From Nemophila menziesii (taxonomy: Eukaryota > Streptophyta > Magnoliopsida > Boraginales > Hydrophyllaceae): a DNA stretch of 64,000 nucleotides. Where the stretch lies: NCBI GenBank assembly GCA_029959085.1, contig JARWIR010000090.1:1736001-1800000 (forward strand), read 5' to 3'. The translations under genes and the position numbers were made by a program. Shown piece by piece: positions 31,757 to 42,896 of this stretch; the first letter of the stretch is position 1, and each line of letters begins with the position of its first letter. The notes under the pieces are model-generated. The model made no database searches, was not told the DNA's origin, and saw only the letters and a list, made by a program, of their open reading frames with translations.

Positions 31757-31771
31757 TTGAGTTGGGGGTCT
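31757..31771 (+). other. Polypurine tract of element B
   Basis: ttgagttgggggtct directly before the 3' LTR start at 31772. Confidence 0.85.
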
Positions 31772-32972
31772 TGATGTCTCCTTAATTGTTCTTATTTTCG
31801 ACCCTTAGGAGACATCATTTTTGGTGTTTATTTAATCAATTTGATAGAATTTTGGACTAAATATGCAATAATATGATTTTCTTCTTTTATTTCTAGCATT
31901 TTTAGTTTATTAAGCTTTTGCGCGTAATATTGGTATTTCTAGTGTAAAGTTTACAGGTTTTAGATGTTATCTAGAAGAGGAATCCGAGGAGAAAGTCAAA
32001 GATCAAAAGATAGAGTCAAGACTTGAAAAGAAATCCCGAAGATATTATTTTTAGTGCTGAAAATCCATTTTCCAGGCCATAGATGGCTGATTTCGAGGTG
32101 ATTAAGAGATGATTTAGCCGCTGACCTTTGAAGATAAAACGCTCCCTATCGAGTTACGGAACTTTAGCAACTGGAATGAGGTCAATCGGAGTCATAACGA
32201 ATCGGGAAAAGCCGTTTTAGTGAAGGCATATCAGCAGTTACGGGATTTTGGGCTAAGTTAGTGGACTTTGGCCTTTTATATTTCATTTAATTAAAAGCTT
32301 AGGTCCAAGTCCGAATTTACACTTATAAAAGGAGGTCTGGACTTCTATTTTACACAATTCACATTCTGCAAGATTAAAAACACCAGAGAGAAGCAACTGA
32401 AGGAAGGAGAAGAAGCTACAAAGAGCTGGAGAGAGTCTATATCTCCGTTCGTAGTCATTCCGATTCCGGAAATTAGGTTTTTTTTATCTTTTAATTTTGT
32501 AAACAATATGAATTCCTTTACATTTAATTTTGTATTTCATTTTAATATGAGCTAAGCTTTTCATAGTTCTTGGGAACAAACAATGGGCGAATCCCAATTT
32601 TATTAAATAACGAATGTTGAATTTGGGTTTCTGTTAAATTAAACTAAATTAGGGCTTTTACTCTTTTCGATAAATTGAGAATGTTTACTGTTTTTAGCGT
32701 CATGAACTAGGAACAGGTGTTAGTATCTAGGCTATTCCAATTAGTGGCGATTGGATCATCCTGATGGAGGGTTTAGATACATAACCATTTATTCAATCTA
32801 GGATAGAAGCTATTGATTCTGACGAACTTAGCTAATTCTAGGGCCAATGAGGTAATAAAACTTAATCATCCAAAGGTGGATCATATTTACCTTGACGGGA
32901 CTAGTGACACTTTAGGATCGCCTTATAGTCCACCCTGACGGGGGTATAAGGAATTTAGAATCCCGACCATTG
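31772..32972 (+). repeat. Element B 3' LTR, first part
   Basis: Matches 20506 onward of the 5' LTR. It is cut by element C after cattg (32968-32972, TSD of C) and continues at 55058. The total of about 1,562 bp equals the 5' LTR without its SINE. Confidence 0.94.
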
Positions 32973-34730
32973 TGGTGGGTCCTGGTGTGTTATAAAATAA
33001 GTGTGAAAATAAAGGAACCACAATCACCGCAAGTGGATGGTTGTCCAAGTAATATTCGATAAATCGAGTTCGTTCGCAGGGACGGATTAGGCACAACTCA
33101 TCTATTAATCAAAAAGTAAGAATAATCGCTTAACAGAAAAATAAAGTAAAGATTTTTGTTTGGTTTTATAAATTAAGATGCAATAAAATAAACTACGGAA
33201 TTAAAAGAAAGCAAATAAAAGAGATTTGAAACTTCAGATGAGAAAGAGTACTTGATCCTCGCAAGGGTTTCACCTAATCTATCTAATTCATAATTCTGTT
33301 TAAGGGCTAAACTGGTATTATTGTGCTAGTCGGGACTCTAATATCTCCTAGCCCCCGTCAGGGTGGACCTAAGAGCTATCCTACGGTATTACAAACCCCG
33401 TCAGGATGAATTTAAGCTACTTTCAGATGAATAATAATTTACCTCATTGGCTGCATGGTTAGTTAAGCCTGTCAAGGTCAATAACGGATACTATGCGTCT
33501 ATTATCTTAAGTCTGTAATTAAACCCCCCGTCAAGGTGATCCATACGCCACTATATGGAATAGCCTAATTACTATGAGCTAAGTTTGATTCATGACTTCA
33601 AAATTAGTAATTAAAACAAGATAATAGTCAACACAAAATACCTAGTCTAATTTAAACTATTAAATCCCAAATTCAGAAAACATAAATTAAAAAGAATTAA
33701 GTTCAACCCATATAGCGATTCTCAAGTACTAAAGAAATTAGTTCATAACGGAATGGAAAACTAAAATTAAATTAAAAGCATTCATAGTTTCGAATTACAA
33801 AAAGAAAATAAAGAACCTAAAGGTTAAGATGACTGATGATGGAAGAACAGGACTCCTCCAGCACTAGCTTCTCCTTGCCTCCTTGCTCTGACTTGAAAAC
33901 CTTAAGCCTCTTGTGTAATTCTCTGAAGTGTGTGAAAGTAGGAGGTTAAGGGGTGTATTTATAGGTGTTGGAGGACCCTAGGTCGAATTTTGCTTGGAGT
34001 GGAAGACAAGTCAAAGACTCTCAAATTCGTAGCTCTAAAAGATAAGATTCTGCTGATTTGATTTGGTCATATCTTTTTCAATACTTATCCGTTTGAGAAG
34101 TTCCAATATATGAAACTGCTTGTCTTGGAAAGCTCTTTCTATTGGTGCAGACCACTCGTCCAGAATCCATGCCAATCTTTTATTATAATTTAATCTCTAA
34201 AACGTGGCTGGATTTTCAGATTTCAAAAGGCAGCTTTATCTTTTCCTCCTTTGAATAAATCTTTACCAAATCTTCTTATTTCCATGTAAATCTTCTTTCC
34301 TTTCATCTTTATCTTAACTTGGCCTCTAAGTAATTACCATTTATCTTTTAAAGCTTCACATTAAATAAATAATTAAACCGCATATGCTTAAAAAGAATAA
34401 ATCAATAAATCAAGAAATCAAAATAGGAAAGTGTACTCTAAAAATAGAAACTCGACTAGAAATCATTTCCTAACACTCTAAAATACACTAAGACTTTATT
34501 CTCACTTTTTCTCCTTGGATTGGTCTTTCATGAGATTCAAGAACTAATTAAATTTGCATTAAAAATAGTCAAATTTACGCACAAAAGCTCAGATTCTGCA
34601 AATAGTTAATTTTCAGGGGGAGAAAGTGCAATATGATCAAATAAGCCTAAAAGTCTATCAAATAAGTCATTTATTCACCTAAAAGGATGTCTCCAAGGTG
34701 CTAATAATTAGAACAAAACGGGAGACATCA
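32973..34730 (-). repeat. Element C 3' LTR
   Basis: 1,758 bp; on the minus strand it runs TGATGTCTCCCG..to..CCCACCA. TATA-like tataaata (minus) lies at 33956-33963. Several gtcagg/gtcaagg motifs lie at about 33354-33540, the inverted form of the ctgacgg series in B. Confidence 0.95.
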
Positions 34731-34745
34731 AGACCCCAAACTCAA
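34731..34745 (-). other. Polypurine tract of element C
   Basis: agaccccaaactcaa on the plus strand (ttgagtttggggtct in element orientation), abutting the 3' LTR. Confidence 0.85.
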
Positions 34746-36358
34746 ACCTTTGTCGTCCCGACAAAGTAAAATAAAAACAAAGGATCTTTTAGGTGAACGC
34801 AGAAGGTAGAATCTAGTAAATAATCCCAAAGCAAAGCTTAAAACAAATTTCATATAGTCTAACCTAGGAATTTATATACACCTACACTTATCATGCAAAA
34901 TCAAATACAAAACAATATCAATCCAAAATTAATTTCACAATGCTAGAAGGTTACGCTTAATACTTATCTCAAGATGGTGGCTATAGGGTGTTCCTTGATC
35001 TTTACTTGTGTTGAATGTTCCACTTAGAATAATCCCTATTAACTCACTGTGCATCTAAGAATCACGAGGTCTTTACGGTTTTAGCATAGGCTGAAGGACG
35101 GTATGGTATGTATATTTGGTAAATTTGAAGTGAGCTTTTGGCTCTCTCCTCACTTACCATCAACAAAATGTCCAAGAGCTTGAGTTTACACTCGAATAAC
35201 GTTCTCACTCAACCCATCTGACGCGCTTAATTAGCGTCCCCAAATTAACCCAATAAGCACTAAGGATGATTCACTTAAAAATTTCCACTTTGCCGGTCCG
35301 AATATATTTTCTTTTCATATCATTCGTTTTCTTATAGCCATGACTCTCCTTTTAATGTCGAGATATCATGCTATTTTTCACAGTTATGCCTATTCATAAC
35401 TTGAGCTCGAAGCTTCTTTTCCATTCACTATTACCCCGCCAAAGGGTTACAATATAATAAACCTGTGAATCATCATCATATAAAGCACAAAGCATCATTG
35501 ATAAGCTCAAAAATCCCAACCCAATGATAAATTCCCATATAGTGGACCCACCACCCCAAACTCAAGCTCAAGACAGGAAGTCTCAGGGTCGTGATTCTAG
35601 TGCGGGTCATATGGTCATGCCTAACGATCTAAAGGGATATTGGCTTATAATGTGGCGACAAAAGAAAGGCTTAAAGGCTAAAAATTTGTCTAAGAAGGAT
35701 AAAGTTAATTCAGGGATAGACAGCCAAAAAGGATTCAAAGGGCTAACAAAGAACTGCCTCTATCATCTTCCTATCTACACAACTTGTCTCTAGTTCATAC
35801 CTAAGTGGGTTCTCTACTCATTTAGATCTCACGTTCTACAAACCACCCATTATCCTTAAGCACAAGTTTACTTTTTTTGCATTGTTCATTAATTCTTCCT
35901 ATCAATTACTTCATATTTGCATGCAATCAAAGTTCAGCTTCATACTAACTCCTAAAGTCAACTATTTTCTATCATTAATTCATAAAAAGCATGCTTGATG
36001 GGGGCATTTAAAATTCTCTACAGTCAACGCAACCCTAAGATTAATTTTATTGAAAGCATGTAAAACACAAAAAATTGGGATGAGGCAACGAATCCCACCC
36101 CAAACTCAAAAGTGAGTCGTGTCCCCACGACTCGAAAAAGACTCAATAAAGCAATAAAATTAAACTAAACTACCTAATTAGTGCCTACCATCAATTAAGA
36201 AGAAGAATTAGATGGGGTGCCTGGCCATGAAGATCCATCGTGTCCTCCTCCGAAGGGGGAGTATAATTATCAATATCCATGAACAAAGTTACCTCTTCCA
36301 ATGTTGACTTAATCTGTGTAATTTCCTTCCAAAGTGCTCTGATGTCTAGTCGTAAAAG
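34746..36358 (-). other. Element C 3' untranslated region
   Basis: No credible gene. It aligns with the 3' regions of B, E and 1. It holds the agtgag..ctcact inverted repeat (35129-35154), a PPT-like accccaaactc (35553-35563 and 36097-36107) and the post-env hairpin (36114-36133). An 89-codon plus-strand frame at 35524-35793 is antisense to the element and reflects DNA conservation, not a gene. Confidence 0.72.
36114..36133 (-). other. Post-env hairpin, element C copy
   Basis: Plus-strand reading gagtcgtgtccccacgactc, the exact complement of the B hairpin. It lies some 225 bases beyond the stop of the shortened env-like frame. Confidence 0.7.
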
Positions 36359-36646
36359 TTAGAATTCTTGTTGCAAATTGCGAGCCCATGGAGGAATACC
36401 AGAATCAGTTTGAGAAGAAGAAAAACCTTGAACTTGAAATTGTAGCTTGTCTGTAGGCTTTGATGATACCCTCATCCTTGCTGTTAATTTCCCGTGTTGT
36501 GGTGGTGCAGGTGCCTTTTCTTGTGTTTCTTCAGTAGGCTCATCAAGATTGATGGCCTTTTCAATTATGGAACCAGGCAAATTCTTGTTCTTCCCTAGGA
36601 TACAACACCTCTTCTTATAATCCAAAGCATCTGTTCTGTTTGTCAT
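36359..36646 (-). pseudogene. Element C env-like ORF remnant
   Basis: 95 codons starting MTNRTD like B and E, with a PPT-like motif (36657-36667) just before it. The conserved central domain of the env-like protein is missing. The remaining residues are Pro/Gln/Ser-rich with no recognised domain. Confidence 0.7.
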
Positions 36647-37009
36647 GGTTGATTTGACCCCAAACTCAAGTTTATACCAAAGATAGAATAAAGTTAAGAA
36701 AACTTGGTATAGCTTGAGTTTCTTGCTTGGATTAGATGAAGGAAGTTGTGTTCTTGATGATTCTTGGAAGAACTCTTGAAAGCTTGATGATCTTGATTGT
36801 GTTTAATGGTGTTTTGTGATGAATTTGATGGAGCGGTTATGCTTATTGAGGATGGAGGAGAGATTTGATGATGTTAATATGTTTGTTGTGGAGGTATAAT
36901 CAAGCTTCAAGGTGTTTTTATAGGGTTGGGAGCTGGAAAATTCGTGTGGAAGAGGCTAGGGTTTATCTCTTTAAAGTTAGAAGTTGACTGGGCTTTGAAC
37001 TCTTCACAA

Positions 37010-37370
37010 ACCGCCTGGCGCGGTGCATGGGGTATACCGCGGGGTACACCGCAGCACTTTTGATGTTAATTTTTCGCCCCTGTCTTGTCCCCGTGCTAGC
37101 ACCCCGTGGCACGCGTTTTGCCGTGCGGTGCAGGGGTGCGGTGCATGGGGTAGTCCGCACGTGCTCCGTGAAAAAACCCGCGGTGTATACCCCGTGGCAC
37201 GCGTTTTGGGCGTGCGGTGTAGGGGTGCGGTGCACCGCGCCTATCAGCCTTCTTTTTTCTTGCCTCTGGATAAGACCCGTGGTGCGCGACCCGTGGTACG
37301 GGTTTTTGGGGCGCGGTACATCCCTGCGGTATAGGGGGTACACCGCGGGGGTAGTCTGCGCCAGCCTTTG
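37010..37370 (-). repeat. GC-rich palindromic module of element C
   Basis: Tandem units around ccccgtggcacgcgttttg (near 37108 and 37188) with gtgcggtgcaccgc, gcggggtacaccgc and gacccgtggtacggg, unit length about 80-85 bp. It aligns almost base for base with 1-135 of element A over its right half, although C's coding part is closer to B and E. Long frames seen here on both strands are by-products of high GC. Confidence 0.8.
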
Positions 37371-37547
37371 AATTTTCCAAAAAATTTTCCTAGCATCCCA
37401 AACTCGATTCCTGCACTATCAACACAATACCCTTCTCATTTCTTTAAAAAGTAGACACTAAAACTTGACACTAACTTAGAATTATACACTAGGAATTGAA
37501 AAACTTAAAGCAATAAACTAATATACAATGAAATGGCTTTTGTTTAA

Positions 37548-37564
37548 CGTCGTTAAGCTCGACG
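37548..37564 (-). other. Post-pol hairpin, element C copy
   Basis: CGTCG / CGACG with a 7-nt loop, 14 bases after the stop of the gag-protease-tail frame. Same sequence as in B. Confidence 0.6.
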
Positions 37565-37578
37565 GGTTACCTCATGAA

Positions 37579-39759
37579 TCATTTTTTTACATAACCTCCC
37601 CAGCGGTGAGTGAGGTTATCAATGTTTGCTACACGGAATTTGCATCCCTTAGCTTTTATGACCACCAGTTGATTTGAAATAACCTTTGTGACCATGAACG
37701 GTCCTTGCCAAGAACTCTTGGCTTCACGCGTTTTTGGAGGAGGATCAGGCTTCTTCAATGCAACCTCTTCTCCTACTCTGAACCCCCTTTTCTTTCTCTC
37801 TTTCTTAGGTTCTTTTGGAACCTTCACGTTACGCCCTTTCTCTTTCTTCTTTGCGTGGTCAAGGTGTGAATTTTCCTTAGGATATGGAGGATTTTTATTA
37901 GGTGGTTTCCTGAGCTCTCTTTCCTCCATTCCCAAGGTTTCCACAACCTTAGTTGGCTCCTGTTCAATCACATCGATCCGGAAACAATCCTCCTTGGAAT
38001 CCAGAAACTTCATTGGCTTAAACACGTTAAATTTCACCTCCTCGTCTTGGATACGCATAATCATCTCACCGTTCTCTACATCAATCAAAGTACGCCCTGT
38101 GGCTAGGAATGGTCTTCCCAAAATAATGGGGACAATCCTATCCGCGTCGTAATCAAGTATAGCAAAATCAACAGGAAAGATTAATGTACCAGCCTTGACG
38201 AGGACATCTTCTAGTCTTCCCTTTGGGTGTACGAGGGATCTGTCAGCCATTTGCAAAACCATAGAGGTGGGTTTTGCGTTTCCTATCTTCAACTTTTCAA
38301 ACACGGACTTGGGCATGAGATTAATACTTGCTCCCAAATCACACAAAGCTTTCCCTTGCAACTTAGCACCAATGGAAATCGGGATCGTAAAACTTCCAGG
38401 ATCAAGTAATTTGGGTGGCAACTTACTTTGGCATATAGCACTACAATCTTCTGGCAAACCCACCATTTCATTCTCAAGATACTGACGCTTGCTGGTGATA
38501 GCTCTTTTTAAGAATTTCATGTATTTCGGTACACCTTTGATAGCCTCTAAGAAAGGTATATTAATGTTGAGCTTACCCACCATGGTCATGAATCTCTGAT
38601 ATTCCGCAGTATCTCCTTTCTTCTGAACTGTTGAAGGGAATGGTGGAGGAGGGCGGACTTCTATAGCATCTTTCTTTTTCAGATTTTCCGGAATCTTCTC
38701 CACTTCAATTATTTCAGGTTCATCTTCTTTCTCTTCCACCTCTTTTACCGGTTTCTCTTTCACAGTTTTTTCTTTCATAACGGGAAAAGGTGGGGGTGGA
38801 AGATTCTCACCACTTCTAAGGGAGATCGCGTTACATTCTTCATATGGTTTAGGTTCTTCAGTATCACTCGGTAATTGTCCCTGTTGGCGCTGATTTAATT
38901 GATTTGCCATCTGAGCTATTTGATTTTCCATCAATTTAAGTGCTGTGACTGTGGATTGTTGAATTGTGAGTAGTGTTGTCAAGGTTTGTTGAACATCTAA
39001 TGCACCTTCTTGAGGTTGAGCAGGTAAAGCCTTCTGGTTCATGGTGTCGGCATAAGCATCTTGAGGAGGTTGTCTCTGATTTCCGTAAGCTTGTCCACCT
39101 TGGTAGTTGTTCTGAGGTCTTGGTTGATAGTTATTGCCTTGGGGACGCAGTTGATATGCATGTTGTGGATTAGCGGCCCCGTTTGGATTCGAATATTGGA
39201 AACCCGGATGGTTTCTATTCGGTCGATAACCTTGACCACTTGAGTTATAGTTTCCGTGGTTGGATACGAACATTCCGGATTCTAGATTGTTTTGACAAGT
39301 CTCCCAATCATGATCTTCAGTACCGCACTTAGAACACCCATAAACTTCTTGTGTAACATTAACTTCTGCTCTTTTACTTGCAACACTCTTTGTAACGGCT
39401 ATAGTAAGTTGGTTCAGTTGTTGCTCGAGTTTGTTCTCCATGGCAGTGACTTTTTCTTCAATTGACGCAGTATTTCCACCTCGAACAGGTGTTCTTACAG
39501 TGTTCCAACCAAGTTCATTTGTTACAGTTCTATTCAAAATAATCTTCGCATGAACTGGTTGTACCTGTAGGAATCCACCACCACAAAGTAAATCTAGATC
39601 CTTTCTTGAAGAGCCATCAAGTCCTCGGTAAAATATCCTCATCTGTTGAACTTCTGTGAGACCATGATCAGGGACTCTTCGTAAGCATATCAGAAATCTC
39701 TTCCAACTTCTACCCAAAGTCTCGTCTTGATCTTGTTTGAATGAGGTTAGTTCAACTTG
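37579..39759 (-). CDS. Element C gag-protease fused to a GPY/F-like tail
   Basis: 727 codons including the stop, open throughout; together with 52576-53148 one frame of about 917 codons before E inserted. It contains the gag C-terminal half with a CSKC..H..C zinc knuckle, a Gln/Pro-rich linker and an aspartic protease (DLGA near 38330, GRPFLATGRTL segment). It then passes into a Lys-rich linker and a final domain GFRVGEEV..SSWQGPFMVTKV. This resembles the GPY/F module at the integrase C-terminus. RT, RNase H and the integrase core are absent. A protein with packaging, processing and DNA-binding parts would fit a trans-mobilised element. Confidence 0.88.
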   Translation of the reverse strand, partial: QVELTSFKQDQDETLGRSWKRFLICLRRVPDHGLTEVQQMRIFYRGLDGSSRKDLDLLCGGGFLQVQPVHAKIILNRTVTNELGWNTVRTPVRGGNTASIEEKVTAMENKLEQQLNQLTIAVTKSVASKRAEVNVTQEVYGCSKCGTEDHDWETCQNNLESGMFVSNHGNYNSSGQGYRPNRNHPGFQYSNPNGAANPQHAYQLRPQGNNYQPRPQNNYQGGQAYGNQRQPPQDAYADTMNQKALPAQPQEGALDVQQTLTTLLTIQQSTVTALKLMENQIAQMANQLNQRQQGQLPSDTEEPKPYEECNAISLRSGENLPPPPFPVMKEKTVKEKPVKEVEEKEDEPEIIEVEKIPENLKKKDAIEVRPPPPFPSTVQKKGDTAEYQRFMTMVGKLNINIPFLEAIKGVPKYMKFLKRAITSKRQYLENEMVGLPEDCSAICQSKLPPKLLDPGSFTIPISIGAKLQGKALCDLGASINLMPKSVFEKLKIGNAKPTSMVLQMADRSLVHPKGRLEDVLVKAGTLIFPVDFAILDYDADRIVPIILGRPFLATGRTLIDVENGEMIMRIQDEEVKFNVFKPMKFLDSKEDCFRIDVIEQEPTKVVETLGMEERELRKPPNKNPPYPKENSHLDHAKKKEKGRNVKVPKEPKKERKKRGFRVGEEVALKKPDPPPKTREAKSSWQGPFMVTKVISNQLVVIKAKGCKFRVANIDNLTHRWGGYVKK

Positions 39760-39764
39760 CGCAT

Positions 39765-41323
39765 TGGTGGTCCTTTGTGTGTTCTAAATAAATGCAAATG
39801 ATAATCGAACCACAACCGCAAGTGTACGGTTGTCCCAAGTAGTAATAAGGATAATACAGATTCGTTCCAAGGACGGGATGGTTGATCACAATGTCTAACA
39901 AATAGTGATTGATGCACTTATGAAAGTAAAAGATAATAATATGTTTGTTTGGTTTTGTTGATTAAAACTATTAAATGAAAAACAAATTATAAATGCAAGT
40001 AGAAGCTAAGACGCAAGTAAAATGAGTGAAAACGCAGTATGAGAAGTAGTACTTGAGAACGCAAGGATCCTCCCAATCTTATTTCCCAATTTATGTTGTT
40101 TAAGGGCTAAATTGGTCAATTACAATGGTCGGGATTCTAAATTCCTTATACCCCAGTCAGGGTGGACTATAAGGCAATCCTAAAGTGTCACTAGTCCCGT
40201 CAGGGTAAATATGATCCACCGTTGGATGTTTAAGATTTATTACCTCATTGGCCCTAGAATTAGCTAAGTTCGTCAGAATCAATAGCTTTTATCCTAGATT
40301 GAATAATTAATTCTATACCTAAACCCTCTGTCAGGATGATCCACACGCCACATATGTGGAAAAGCCTAGATACTAATACCTGTTCTTAGTTCGCGACTCT
40401 AAAAACAGTATATAATCGCAAATTATCGAAAAGAGTAATAGACCCAATCTAGTTTAATTTACATAAACCCAAATTCAACATTCGTTATTTCATAAAATTG
40501 GGATTCACCCATTGTTTGTTCTCAAGCACTATGAAAAGCTTAGCTCATATTGAAATTAAAAACTAAATTAAAAGAATTGGAATTCATATTTGATTACAAA
40601 ATTAAATATAAAAAGAACCTAAATTCCGGAATTGGAATGACTACGAACGGAGCTATAGACCCACTCCAGCTCTTGTAGCTTCTTCTTTCTTCCTTCTGTT
40701 GCTTCTCTCTGAGGTTTAATCTTGTGGAATGTGAATTGTGTGAAAAATAGAAGTCCAGACCTCCTTTTATAAGCATAAAAACGGATTAGGGCTTGGACCA
40801 GAAAATAAAACATTAATTAAATGTCCAAGCCCAATTTCTAAGCCCAAAATCCCGTAACTGCTGATACACCTTCACTAAAACGGATTTTCCCGATGCGTTA
40901 TGACTCCGATTGACATCATTCCAGTTGCTAAAGTTCCATAACTCGATAAGGAATGATTTCACTTCAAAGGTCAACAGCTAGATCATCGCTTAAGCACCTC
41001 GAAATCAGCAATCTATGGCCTGGAAAATGGGTTTTCAGCTCTAAAAATAATATCTTCGGGATTTGTCTTCAAGTCTTGACTCTAATTCACGATCTTTGAC
41101 CTTCTCCTCGGATTCCTCTCCTAGCTAACATCTAAAACCTGTAAAATTTACACTAAAAATACCAATATTACGCGCAAAAGTTTAATAAGTTAAAAATGCT
41201 AGAAATAAAAAGGGAATTCCGAATTATTGCATATTTAGTCCAAAAGTCTATCGAATTAATTAAATAAACACCAAAAATGATGTCTCCCAAGGGTCTAAAA
41301 TAAGAACAATTAGGGAGACATCA
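39765..41323 (-). repeat. Element E 3' LTR
   Basis: 1,559 bp. TATA-like ttataaaagg (minus) at 40763-40772. The terminal hairpin arms are in the last 46 bases. Confidence 0.95.
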
Positions 41324-41338
41324 AGACCCCCAACTCAA
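41324..41338 (-). other. Polypurine tract of element E
   Basis: agacccccaactcaa on the plus strand, abutting the 3' LTR. Confidence 0.85.
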
Positions 41339-42896
41339 ACCTTTGTCGTCCCGACAAAGTAAAACAAAACAAAGGGGTAGAAGTAAGCGTATAAACAAAT
41401 AGAAGCTAGCAAATAAACCCTAAAGCAATTCTCAAAATAAATCTCATATAGGAAACTTTAAAAACTAATATACACATACATCTAGAATGCAACATCAAAC
41501 ATAAATGATCTCAATCATAAAATTAAAGTTGCAATGCTTGAAGGTTACACTTGTACTCATCTCTGTATGATGGCTATAGGGTGGTCATTAATCCTAAATC
41601 GCTTTGAACGCTCCACCTAGTATATTCCCTATTAACAGAATCATAAATTCACTATGCACTTAGGAATCATGAGGTCTTTACGGTTATAATATTGGCTTAA
41701 GGACGGGTGTGGATGTATATTTGGTAAATTTGAAGTGAGCTTTTGGCTCTCTCCTCACTTACCATCAACAATGTCCTCGAGCTTGAGTTAACGCTCAAAA
41801 GATGTTCTCACTCACCCATATACGCAACAATTTAGCGTCCCATGTCTACCCACTATAACAAGATGATTTTCAGAAAAATTCCACTTTGCCGGATGTTTTA
41901 TTCATATGTATTTTTCTTTTTCTTTTCTTTTTTTTTTGTACAGAAGCAAACCGGGTTCCCGGTTTTGACGAAACCGGGTTCCCGGTTCCTACTGTATGAA
42001 TTTTCAACTTTTTTCATTTTTTTTTCTTTCTTTTTCATTTTTCTTCATTCCCGGCAAAGGGTTACAAGTATATATCATCTGCAATTGTGCTACAATACAA
42101 AGCACATCAATCCCAACCCATTAAATTCCCCATGTGTGGTCCCACCACCCCAAACTCAAGCTCGAGACATGTCTCAGGATTGTGATTCAAGTGCGGGTCA
42201 TATGGTCATGCCTAATAATCTAAGGGATAATGGCTTATATCATGGCTACAAAGAAAAGGCTAAGGCTCAAAGTGGGCTAAGACGGATAATAATTAATACA
42301 AGGGATAGAAGGCTAAAAAGGCACAAATGGATAACAAAGAACTGCCCCTATCATTTTCCTAAGTACATAGCTTGTCTTTAGTTCATATCTAGGTGGGTTC
42401 TCTACTAATTAGGATTTCACGTTCTACACACCAAACATATTCCTTGAGTACAAGCTTACTTCATTTGCATTGTTCATTAATTTTTCCTATTAATTACCTA
42501 TGTTTGCATGCAATTCTAAATGCGTTTTATATCAATCCCTAAAGTCCACTACTTACTATCATAGATTCATCAAAAGTATGCTTAAAGGGATATTTAAAAA
42601 TTTCTACAGTCAAACGCAACTCCGAAAATTCTTTTATTGAAAGCAAATAAAGCAAATAGCACATAAAATATTGGGATGAGGCAACGAACCCCACCCCAAA
42701 CTCAAAAATGAGTCGTGTCCCCACGACTCGAAAAGACTCAATAAAGCATTTAAACTAATCTACACTAAGAGGAAAGTTTAGAAAACGTATCTCAACCAGC
42801 GCGAGGCTGGTTATCGGTGTTGCGTTCTGGACCTTTATCTCGCGTAACAGCATCATAAATCGCGTTTTGAAGTGTATTTACGCCTAGGATTAGATT
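41339..42896 (-). other. Element E 3' untranslated region
   Basis: Aligns with that of B. It holds the agtgag..ctcact inverted repeat (41734-41759), two aaccgggttcccggtt palindromes (about 41950-41990, not in B), a PPT-like motif at 42147 and 42693, and the post-env hairpin (42710-42729). A plus-strand frame at 41842-42381 is antisense and not considered a gene. Confidence 0.72.
42710..42729 (-). other. Post-env hairpin, element E copy
   Basis: gagtcgtgtccccacgactc on the plus strand: perfect 8-bp stem, identical to the B and C copies. Confidence 0.7.

Noticed and set aside
35524..35793. Plus-strand frame similar to one at 41842-42381 (shared PPPQTQA..SSAGHMVMPN)
   Set aside because: Antisense to C and E and outside the shared block not conserved. 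The likeness follows from conserved non-coding DNA in the 3' untranslated region.
36963..37380. Long overlapping frames on both strands in the GC-rich module of C
   Set aside because: They arise from high GC and palindromes; no domain is seen, and the frames are not kept in the A or element 1 modules.
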